Shown piece by piece: positions 3,163-7,767 of a stretch of DNA of 7,767 nt. The number at the start of each line of letters is the position of its first letter. The first letter of the stretch is position 1. Source of the DNA: Candidatus Altarchaeales archaeon (GTDB lineage: Archaea; Altiarchaeota; Altiarchaeia; IMC4; SCGC-AAA252-I15); contig VGJA01000045.1 of NCBI GenBank assembly GCA_016867655.1, positions 1-7,767 on the forward strand, written 5' to 3'. The notes under the pieces are model-generated. The model did no database searches and was not told the DNA's origin. It worked only from the letters and a program-made list of their open reading frames with translations. The translations under genes were made by a program, and so were the position numbers.

Positions 3163-5916
3163 GTGAAGTGTTTCAGGTTTTTTGTTTTGACGGTTTTGCT
3201 TGCTTTTTTTGCCAGCCATACAGCTTCTGGCGAGCTGTTGAGAGGTGTTAATCAGGCTCCTGCGGCTGTGGTGTTGAACGCTCCAACCAATATTACGAAC
3301 AATTCCATGTTGTTGTCTTGGAGTCAGAATGATGATGTTGATTTTGTTAATTACACTCTTTTCCAGTCGACTTCTTCTGGCGTTCTTGGAACGGCTATTG
3401 TCGAGATTGGGAGCAGGGCTAGAACATGGTACAATGAAACCACTTTAACGCCTAACACAACCTATTTTTTTACGGTGAGGGTGTATGACTTTTACGGCAA
3501 TTTCAACGACTCCAACCGGGTGAATGCTACGACTTTGGAGGGTTCTGTTTATCCCAACATTTCCATTGTATTTGACTTGATTCCGTCCTGTGTGATTCCT
3601 TTGGACAATCATTTGGAGCAGCGTTTCACGGTCATAAACACTGGCGGGGCTTACATGGTTTTTGATCTTGAGACCAACTGTTCTGAAACCAACCAAGGCA
3701 TTACAGGGCATCCCCAGCCTTACCGCTTCTACTTGAATTCAGGGGAAAACCACAGCGGCATGCTAGGCTTAACCTTGACGTCTGGGCTGTCTGGGCTGTC
3801 AACGCCAGGCGAGTGGGACCGAACCCTGCAGTATAGGTTCAAGGATGTGACCACTGGAGAAACCTTGTATTCAGTCCGAAAGAAATACCCTGTGACAGTC
3901 TTAGACTCCAGCAACGTTTCTGGTTATTTCAACATAAGCGGCGTGGTGGTCGACCAGGACAACAGCCCCCGCTCTGGATGCAATGTGCAGATTACTAGCG
4001 GGGGATATGACACTTCGACTGCGACTCCTGAAGGCGGGGCCTTTTCTTTTATGGTGCCTCCCAACAAAAACTGGTTGCTCTACGCTTCTGGATACAGTAT
4101 GCGCAGCGAAATGTTCATTAACTTGAACTCCAGCGTACACTACAATGTGACGCTGTCTCCTCGTCCTGACCCAGGCTATGTGTCGTTCAAGAACGTGTCC
4201 CTTAGCATAGGGTTCTGGAGGGGTCGCGCTACTGCAGACGGACAAACTTTCATGCTCCTGCAGGGGATGGAAAACTGGGCCAACTCAAGCATCAAAAACC
4301 AAAGCAAGATGATGCTATACAACATGAACGGCACAAATTTGTGGAACTATTCCATGGGCTGGGAGTCTTGGGGCGGCGACTTAAGCAGGGACGGCAATTA
4401 TGCAGTCTTTGTTAACGTGGACCATCAGCCTGAGACTTCAGTGTTGGCTTTGCTTAACGCAACCAATGGGAGTCTCATTTGGAGCAAGAACGTTACAACC
4501 ACCAACTTTCCGACAGACTACGGTATGATGGCAAGCCTGGAAGTGCGTTTGTCCAGCAACAACACTTATGTGGGATTCGGCACTATAGGCGGAGACTTCT
4601 ACCTGCTGAACCTGACTACAGGAGACATAATATGGCAGAATTTCACTCAAGGCCAGATCAGGGGGATAGTGTTCAACAGTAACGACTCGGCGGTGTATGT
4701 TGGAAGCGGCGACGGTTTCCTGCGGAAGTATTCCACCAACGGAACCTTCTTGTGGAAAACGTGGATTGAATCCTGGCCTTTTGTGGAAGGCTTGAAGTTT
4801 TCTCCAGATGAAAGCCTCATCTGCACTGTCGGAAAAAGCGGGGAAATCACTTTAATCCAAACCAACAACGGCTCGAAGGTCTTATCTAGACATGGGGGAG
4901 GTAGCGCAGGGTACTGCGAGTTCACTCCAGATGGCGAGTATATGGTCGTCTCTGTCGGCACTTCATTCTCCTTCTTGTTCAACATGTCAGGGTATTTGGT
5001 TTCAAGGTGGGTTCCGATAGCCTACTGTGGGGACTACACTTCAGACGGACAATACCTCATGGCCCCGTTAAACGACTTTGCTTTGTTTACTCTGAACGGA
5101 GTTCAAGTGTCAACCATAAGCATAGGTTCTCCGTCGGTGAGCCAGTTTGCACACTTAACGCAAGACAACGGCAAGTTCGTGTTTGCTACCCGAGACCTAG
5201 CATATAACGGCAGCAGCATAGGCATCGCGTTCTACAACAGGAGCGTCAGCACCACTCCCACAACTACGACGACCACAACCACCACTACCACAACAACCAC
5301 TACGACAACCACCACAACCACCACTACCACAACAACCACTACGACAACCACCACTACTACTTCAACCACTACGACTTCTACCACAACAACTACTCTGTTA
5401 ATCTCTTATCCTTTGTTTTCTGGTTGGAATTTGTTTGGAGTGTCTGTTAATGTGTCTAATGTGAATGCTTCTAGAATGCTTTCTTTGTGTGGTTGTGGTC
5501 GTGTTGCCAGGTATGCTAATGTTGGTGACGGTAGTGCTTTGTGGGAGGAGTATTACACGAGTCCGGTTTCTGGAGGAACTGACTTTAATTTAAGCTTGGG
5601 TTCAGGATATTTCGTCAAGTGTGACAGCAATTCAACGTTGAACTTAACAGGTTCTACAGTAAGCAGCCTCAATTCCACTGTCTACTATGACTGGAACATT
5701 TTGTCTTGGACCAACACTTCTGGTAGCAGCAACGCCAGCCGTGTTTTGAACAGCATTTCCGGAGCCTATAGGATTGCACGCTATGCCAATAATGGTGTCA
5801 CTGCGTTGTGGGAGGAATACTACTCTTCGCCAGTCTCAGGAGGAACAGACTTTGTTGTAAACTATACCGAAGGGTATTTCATAAAAGCAAGCCAGAACAC
5901 AAGCTGGAGTAGATAA
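3163..5916 (+). CDS. Multidomain surface glycoprotein with beta-propeller and Thr stalk
   Basis: This is a 917-residue exported protein starting at GTG. Residues 1-23 are a signal peptide (MKCFRFFVLTVLLAFFASHTASG). Residues about 32-125 are a fibronectin type III domain (SMLLSWSQ, LTPNTTYFFTVRVYD). About 126-248 is an unassigned beta domain. About 252-340 resembles a carboxypeptidase-regulatory-like fold (ISGVVVDQDNSP, GGAFSFMVPP, LLYASGY). About 345-693 is a PQQ/WD-like beta-propeller with recurring blades ending NG-x-x-LW or TGDIIW, interleaved with S-x-D-G/x-Y motifs. Residues 697-744 are a Thr stalk with 34 uninterrupted Thr. About 749-917 hold two related 80-residue repeats sharing NASR-x-L, ARYAN, ALWEEYY-x-SPVSGGTDF and GYF-x-K. 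Numerous N-x-S/T sequons suggest heavy N-glycosylation, and the Thr stalk could be O-glycosylated. No C-terminal membrane anchor is present, so it may be secreted or held by partners. A binding or adhesion role is inferred. The last 14 codons are duplicated at 6692. Confidence 0.93.
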   Translation: MKCFRFFVLTVLLAFFASHTASGELLRGVNQAPAAVVLNAPTNITNNSMLLSWSQNDDVDFVNYTLFQSTSSGVLGTAIVEIGSRARTWYNETTLTPNTTYFFTVRVYDFYGNFNDSNRVNATTLEGSVYPNISIVFDLIPSCVIPLDNHLEQRFTVINTGGAYMVFDLETNCSETNQGITGHPQPYRFYLNSGENHSGMLGLTLTSGLSGLSTPGEWDRTLQYRFKDVTTGETLYSVRKKYPVTVLDSSNVSGYFNISGVVVDQDNSPRSGCNVQITSGGYDTSTATPEGGAFSFMVPPNKNWLLYASGYSMRSEMFINLNSSVHYNVTLSPRPDPGYVSFKNVSLSIGFWRGRATADGQTFMLLQGMENWANSSIKNQSKMMLYNMNGTNLWNYSMGWESWGGDLSRDGNYAVFVNVDHQPETSVLALLNATNGSLIWSKNVTTTNFPTDYGMMASLEVRLSSNNTYVGFGTIGGDFYLLNLTTGDIIWQNFTQGQIRGIVFNSNDSAVYVGSGDGFLRKYSTNGTFLWKTWIESWPFVEGLKFSPDESLICTVGKSGEITLIQTNNGSKVLSRHGGGSAGYCEFTPDGEYMVVSVGTSFSFLFNMSGYLVSRWVPIAYCGDYTSDGQYLMAPLNDFALFTLNGVQVSTISIGSPSVSQFAHLTQDNGKFVFATRDLAYNGSSIGIAFYNRSVSTTPTTTTTTTTTTTTTTTTTTTTTTTTTTTTTTTTTTSTTTTSTTTTTLLISYPLFSGWNLFGVSVNVSNVNASRMLSLCGCGRVARYANVGDGSALWEEYYTSPVSGGTDFNLSLGSGYFVKCDSNSTLNLTGSTVSSLNSTVYYDWNILSWTNTSGSSNASRVLNSISGAYRIARYANNGVTALWEEYYSSPVSGGTDFVVNYTEGYFIKASQNTSWSR
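5272..5349 (+). repeat. Perfect 39-bp tandem repeat in the Thr stalk
   Basis: Two identical 39-base units, 5272-5310 and 5311-5349, each encode 13 Thr using all four ACN codons in the same order. Since any ACN codon would serve, identity at the third positions shows a recent DNA-level duplication rather than mere selection for Thr. Stalk length is therefore likely to vary between strains through slippage or unequal exchange. Confidence 0.9.
5404..5907 (+). repeat. Two diverged C-terminal protein repeats
   Basis: Repeat 1 (about 5404-5640) and repeat 2 (about 5676-5907) encode about 80 residues each with the shared order W-N-(L/I), NASR, R-(V/I)-ARYAN, ALWEEYY, SPVSGGTDF and GYF. The ALWEEYY to GGTDF core is nearly identical in protein but uses different synonymous codons: repeat 1 is rich in T-ending codons, repeat 2 mixed. 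The duplication is thus old and selectively constrained, or the units have different origins. Confidence 0.85.
5875..5916 (+). repeat. Left 42-bp direct repeat (3' end of glycoprotein gene)
   Basis: The 42 bases from TATTTCATAAAAG to TAGATAA are identical to 6692-6733. Four further bases upstream (AGGG) also match, with one extra T in the right copy. In this copy the repeat is the last 14 codons of the glycoprotein, including the stop. It is the probable left boundary of the DUF5678-protease cassette. Confidence 0.95.
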
Positions 5917-5962
5917 ATCTTCAATCAGTATTGAGCATGGCGTAGATACGGGCAGACCATAA

Positions 5963-6394
5963 TCAGTATGTTTTTGGCGTGTTCCTTTTTAGCATTACTT
6001 TTTCTCGTGATTCGTCAAATGTTATGACAAATTTGTCGAAGAATCCTTTTCGGCCGAGAAGCATCATGCCAAAACCGCTGTCTTGGGGTAGCACAAGTAC
6101 TGGTATTGTGAATGTGTAGCTTTCATGCCCCTTGGAGAAGTGTATCCTGACTTCCGATCGCGTGGTCTTCACCTTCCCGCCAACGCCAACCGAGTCGGTC
6201 TGTTTGCCCGACAAGTTTAGCCCAAGTATTTCAGCAATGCTATAATCTATAACAGACACGTCAGCTCCTGAATCCAAGAGGCCGATATATTCTATAACCT
6301 CTTTGCCCAACAGCGTTAGCGGTATGACTGGACACTTGATGCTTTCAAGTGGCTTAGGCCTGTCGATGGTCTTGTACTTAAAAGTAATTGTCAT
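5963..6394 (-). CDS. Retropepsin-like (clan AA) aspartic protease
   Basis: This is a 143-residue protein, the size of a single retropepsin-like subunit. The catalytic motif is L-L-D41-S-G-A-D in the GLLDSGADVSVID segment. It is followed by a flap-like glycine region (VGVGGKVKTTRSEV, about 69-82) and the second family signature MMLLGRKGFFDKFVITFDE (about 110-128). These proteases act as homodimers, each subunit giving one Asp. Leu-Asp-Ser-Gly replaces the Asp-Thr-Gly of retroviruses, as is common in microbial members. No signal peptide is seen, so it acts inside the cell; the substrate is unknown. It starts at the ATG 7 bases after the DUF5678 stop, so the two genes are probably co-transcribed. 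No strong ribosome-binding site precedes it, suggesting translational coupling. The pairing of such proteases with DUF5678 genes recurs in archaea (recalled, not checked). Confidence 0.88.
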   Translation of the reverse strand: MTITFKYKTIDRPKPLESIKCPVIPLTLLGKEVIEYIGLLDSGADVSVIDYSIAEILGLNLSGKQTDSVGVGGKVKTTRSEVRIHFSKGHESYTFTIPVLVLPQDSGFGMMLLGRKGFFDKFVITFDESREKVMLKRNTPKTY

Positions 6395-6401
6395 TCTACG
6401 T

Positions 6402-6596
6402 TCAGAAGATCATGGTGGCTTCTTCAGGCACTCGTGTTATCAAAATATGCTTATTCGGGCACTTCTTCTTGGCTCTGGTAAAAACCTTCTTAGGTTCAGA
6501 ACCTTCCGATACTATAGAGCCATTACATATGGCAATCCACTTGCCAACATGACTGCTCAAATTTGCACTCATATAAAACTCAAAGTTAGTCGGCAT
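6402..6596 (-). CDS. DUF5678 family small protein, 64 residues
   Basis: The product is 64 residues. Its core, HVGKWIAICNGSIVSEGSEP, then KKVFTRAKKKCPNKHILITRVPEE with a short hydrophobic end, matches the DUF5678 pattern: a GKWIA-x(3)-G strand pair, an amphipathic helix with Lys, then a P-x-x-x-x-x-x-RVPEE end. The biochemical function of the family is unknown; its usual company is a retropepsin-like protease, as here. The start ATG at 6596 is preceded four bases upstream by a perfect GGTGG (6601-6605, minus strand) and by a TATA box, so the start is secure. It is the first gene of the cassette. An antitoxin-like or substrate-adaptor role for the downstream protease is a speculative inference. 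Confidence 0.85.
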   Translation of the reverse strand: MPTNFEFYMSANLSSHVGKWIAICNGSIVSEGSEPKKVFTRAKKKCPNKHILITRVPEEATMIF

Positions 6597-6600
6597 AAAA

Positions 6601-6640
6601 CCACCTTATGTTTAATAATCTAGAGTTGGGGATATAAATA
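6601..6640 (-). promoter_or_regulatory. Cassette promoter: TATA box and ribosome-binding site
   Basis: On the minus strand, TATTTATATC (6631-6640) is the best TATA match in the window. Transcription about 25 bases on would start near 6610 and leave a leader of roughly 12 bases holding GGTGG (6601-6605) just before the ATG at 6596. This leadered arrangement contrasts with the leaderless starts of most neighbours, consistent with a different origin. Confidence 0.65.
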
Positions 6641-6691
6641 CTGTCCCTATTGCAGAGCAAAGTCGCTCGCAGGCTTTTCTATATTTAGGGT

Positions 6692-6733
6692 TATTTCATA
6701 AAAGCAAGCCAGAACACAAGCTGGAGTAGATAA
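6692..6733 (+). repeat. Right 42-bp direct repeat
   Basis: A perfect copy of 5875-5916, preceded by AGGGT where the left copy has AGGG. Here it is out of any gene. It ends 6 bases before the stop of the minus-strand gene at 6740. It marks the right boundary of the candidate cassette. Confidence 0.95.
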
Positions 6734-6739
6734 GCAAAT

Positions 6740-7048
6740 CTAAGTTCTCTTTCTGGTTTTCTCCAAGGCTTTCAGCAGTTTTTTGGTGAATCTGGACTTA
6801 CCGCATTTTTCCAGAAGTTCTTTTGCGTCAAGGTGGTGTCCGATGAACTTTCTTTGTGTGTAGTCTTTGACTATGGCTCCTTTGCGGCGGTATGGGCTCA
6901 CATGGACTTTCACATAATCTTTCTTCAAGTTCAGTTTGATGTTGAACAGCTGTTCCAAGAATTCCTTTGTGTTGTGGTCTGTGGGGATGTACTCCAGCTC
7001 CTGGTTTATTGCCTTCACCACCTGTTTAAAGCCTTTTGCAGGTTTCAT
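6740..7048 (-). CDS. Hypothetical basic protein, 102 residues
   Basis: The ATG at 7048 opens a 102-codon frame ending in TAG. The product is strongly basic (many Lys/Arg, ending KALEKTRKRT) with no membrane segment. Residues about 1-55 look helical. The central VKVHVSPYRRKGAIVKDYTQRKF recalls a short V-x-V-x-x-Y-x-R-x(2)-G-x(2)-V-x-x-Y-x-R motif found at the ends of assorted archaeal and phage-like proteins (weak impression). The remainder is a Lys-rich helix. A nucleic-acid-binding role is only suggested by the charge. Its stop codon lies next to the right direct repeat. Before the cassette arrived it would have been the direct convergent neighbour of the glycoprotein gene. It diverges from the gene at 7136. 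I do not recognise a family. Confidence 0.7.
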   Translation of the reverse strand: MKPAKGFKQVVKAINQELEYIPTDHNTKEFLEQLFNIKLNLKKDYVKVHVSPYRRKGAIVKDYTQRKFIGHHLDAKELLEKCGKSRFTKKLLKALEKTRKRT

Positions 7049-7103
7049 GCTGTTGTTTGATTTACGTTTGTTTTTGTCAGACTAAAAATACTCTCCAAAA
7101 AGG

Positions 7104-7113
7104 GTTTTTAACC
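7104..7113 (+). promoter_or_regulatory. TATA-like box for leaderless gene at 7136
   Basis: GTTTTTAACC is centred about 28 bases before the GTG at 7136, the archaeal TATA-to-start distance for a leaderless mRNA. No ribosome-binding site precedes the GTG. The same A/T-rich block may also serve the divergent minus-strand gene starting at 7048. Confidence 0.45.
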
Positions 7114-7135
7114 AACGTTTGTTTAATTTGTAATT

Positions 7136-7498
7136 GTGACCAATAAAAGTGTTTCAAAGGCGAAGAGGCTGACATGGCAGGAGGAAGCTGCCGAGAAGGA
7201 GCGAATCCAGGCTGAAATACAAGGGCTTGCAGACCAGAGTCTAATGCATTCTCCCTTAAGGAGGATATCGCACGCTTTAGGCGCAATGAGGGTTGACTTG
7301 GACTCGAATTCGCTGGAGGTTACTCTACACCAGGTGGATGGCGCAGGCAAACGTGTGGCCGGCCTTGGAAACGTTGTGAACGTGCTAACCATGGAAAGCG
7401 ATAATGTGGGTTACGTATACCGTGGCGACGGCGTGCCTCCAGAAGAAACTCTGCCCCAGCTGAAAGCCAAACTAGCTTTAGTCCAAAGTTTGAAATAG
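7136..7498 (+). CDS. Hypothetical protein, 120 residues
   Basis: The GTG at 7136 gives a 120-residue product ending in TAG. Residues about 6-32 (KAKRLTWQEEAAEKERIQAE and onward) form a charged, probably coiled helix. The rest, with EVTLHQVDGAGKRV, GNVVNVLTMESDNVGYVYRG and an amphipathic C-terminal helix, suggests a small alpha/beta domain. There is no signal peptide, Cys pair or known catalytic motif, and I do not recognise the family. The frame is supported by the well-spaced TATA-like box and by consistent codon quality; overlapping minus-strand frames (7077-7286, 7123-7392, 7320-7553) lack such support. It lies upstream of the GTPase in the same direction but is separated by 152 bases and a separate promoter-like box, so co-transcription is doubtful. 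Confidence 0.68.
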   Translation: MTNKSVSKAKRLTWQEEAAEKERIQAEIQGLADQSLMHSPLRRISHALGAMRVDLDSNSLEVTLHQVDGAGKRVAGLGNVVNVLTMESDNVGYVYRGDGVPPEETLPQLKAKLALVQSLK

Positions 7499-7502
7499 AT
7501 AG

Positions 7503-7613
7503 TAGACCTTTTGCGTGATTAATCCAAAATCGATACATGGAAGGCATATTCACGCGGAGATGGCTTAATTGGTATCATGAGATTGATTTTTAGCTAGATA
7601 CGCAAAAGGTCTA
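7503..7613. repeat. 14-nt perfect inverted repeat with 83-nt spacer
   Basis: TAGACCTTTTGCGT (7503-7516) is the exact reverse complement of ACGCAAAAGGTCTA (7600-7613). It lies between the gene ending at 7498 and the GTPase, and could form a long-loop hairpin. The right arm also contributes to a smaller hairpin, CTAGA (7594-7598) with TCTAG (7610-7614). The right arm partly overlaps the GTPase promoter-like box. The role is unknown. Confidence 0.75.
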
Positions 7614-7632
7614 GTATTAAATTCCCGTCTCA
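7557..7632 (+). other. Possible degenerate tRNA-like sequence
   Basis: GAGATGG (7557-7563) can pair with CCGTCTC (7625-7631), a 7-bp acceptor-like stem (one T-G pair) enclosing a span of normal tRNA length. CTTA/TGAG (7564-7567, 7578-7581) forms a D-arm-like hairpin with GG in the loop, and the TGGCTTAATTGGTA wording is very like a tRNA D-arm. However, no orthodox anticodon stem or T-arm (TTCRA loop) can be built, U8 is lacking, and the 3' part coincides with a plausible TATA box. It is probably a relic or chance. Confidence 0.25.
7613..7622 (+). promoter_or_regulatory. TATA-like box for the GTPase gene
   Basis: AGTATTAAAT lies about 30 bases upstream of the ATG at 7651, and no ribosome-binding site precedes that ATG (AAACAACAATG). 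This suggests a leaderless transcript. It touches the right arm of the inverted repeat ending at 7613. Confidence 0.4.
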
Positions 7633-7650
7633 CATTATTACTAAACAACA

Positions 7651-7767
7651 ATGCCTATCGTGCGTTTTTTCAGGTGGCTTAACAGGCTATTATCCAGAAG
7701 GCGCAACCTCAAGATTGGTTTGATTGGAGCTCCCAACTGCGGGAAAACAACGCTTGCCAACCGCATC
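7651..7767 (+). CDS. Era-like GTP-binding protein (N-terminal fragment)
   Basis: The frame opens at ATG and runs off the right edge after 39 codons. It begins MPIVRFFRWLNRLLSRRRNL, a basic amphipathic lead-in that may touch membrane or RNA. A beta strand KIGLIGAP leads into the P-loop G-x(4)-G-K-T (GAPNCGKTTLANRI, residues about 26-39), the G1 motif that binds GTP phosphates. The G2-G5 motifs lie outside the window. The start and the GAPN-x-GKTTLANRI wording match the archaeal Era-like, ribosome-associated GTPase group, which in many archaea sits in a conserved cluster with a DUF2073 gene and a zinc-ribbon gene (recalled, not visible here). The Cys in place of the usual Ala in PNAGKT is minor. 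The assignment to a GTPase is strong and to the subgroup moderate. Confidence 0.85.
   Translation, partial: MPIVRFFRWLNRLLSRRRNLKIGLIGAPNCGKTTLANRI

Larger units (their letters stand above)
5917..6691 (-). mobile_element. Candidate mobile cassette (DUF5678 + aspartic protease)
   Basis: These 775 bases lie between perfect 42-bp direct repeats and contain a self-contained transcription unit: TATA box, GGTGG site, DUF5678 gene and retropepsin-like protease gene, all on the minus strand. Removing 5917-6733 joins the glycoprotein stop to the convergent gene ending at 6740, leaving a tidy intergenic gap of 23 bases. No transposase, integrase or terminal inverted repeats are visible. If mobile, it moves with enzymes encoded elsewhere. 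The repeat is much longer than usual transposon target duplications. It resembles an attachment site in which the incoming DNA restores the end of the target gene. Recombination between copies carried elsewhere in the genome is an alternative. Confidence 0.5.

Noticed and set aside
2435..3166. Plus-strand frames 2435-2710, 2835-3083 and 2954-3166
   Set aside because: Antisense to or overlapping the lipoprotein gene; that gene has a clear lipobox and promoter while these have none.
3445..5207. Minus- and plus-strand frames inside the glycoprotein gene
   Set aside because: Shadows of a 917-codon gene with recognisable domains throughout.
5260..5394. CRISPR-like or microsatellite array
   Set aside because: The repetition is coding Thr codons in frame within the glycoprotein; there are no spacers.
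6303..6623. Plus-strand 106-codon frame
   Set aside because: Antisense across both cassette genes, which carry the DUF5678 and protease motifs.
5917..6691. Classical insertion sequence
   Set aside because: No transposase frame and no terminal inverted repeats; the 42-bp direct repeats are far longer than normal target duplications.
6833..7553. Frames 6833-7060 (+), 7077-7286 (-), 7123-7392 (-) and 7320-7553 (-)
   Set aside because: Overlap better supported genes in other frames and lack a promoter, a ribosome-binding site or a protein-like composition.

Overview
The window reads as archaeal DNA, most likely from a DPANN-type lineage (inference). Supporting signs are GTG starts preceded by A/T-rich boxes about 25-30 bases upstream (leaderless style), one GGTGG ribosome-binding site, archaeal tRNA-Thr sequence features (TTCAAAT T-loop, U73, no encoded CCA), N-glycosylation sequons in a large exported protein, a CxxC-x17-CxxC zinc-ribbon miniprotein, a DUF5678 protein and an Era-like GTPase. 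The sequence does not fix a species.

Left part (1-1700): a minus-strand lipoprotein with a Thr-rich linker runs off the left edge and is not closed by a stop in the window. It diverges from an unrecognised 182-residue protein across only 39 bases. A 51-residue zinc-ribbon gene follows on the minus strand, with a T-rich terminator.

Middle RNA region (1700-2440): an intact tRNA-Thr(TGT) lies between two broken relatives. Upstream is a near-identical 5' half that stops at anticodon-loop position 32. Downstream is a 3' half whose T-loop is split by 48 bases between C56 and A57. The inserted sequences share a two-hairpin layout, which suggests a small hairpin repeat that has invaded tRNA sequence.

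Exported-protein region (2440-5916): a second small lipoprotein diverges from a 917-residue surface glycoprotein. The latter has a signal peptide, FN3 domain, an unassigned beta domain, a carboxypeptidase-regulatory-like domain, a beta-propeller, a pure Thr stalk and two C-terminal repeats. With the left-edge lipoprotein this makes three predicted exported proteins, two of them with Thr-rich linkers.

Cassette (5917-6691): two minus-strand genes, DUF5678 and a retropepsin-like aspartic protease, have their own TATA box and ribosome-binding site. They sit between two perfect 42-bp direct repeats. The left repeat is the last 14 codons of the glycoprotein including its stop; the right repeat abuts the next gene. 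This looks like an insertion that rebuilt the 3' end of its target gene. No integrase is present.

Right part (6734-7767): a basic 102-residue protein diverges from an unrecognised 120-residue protein. A 14-nt perfect inverted repeat with a doubtful tRNA-like sequence follows, then the first 39 codons of an Era-like GTPase.
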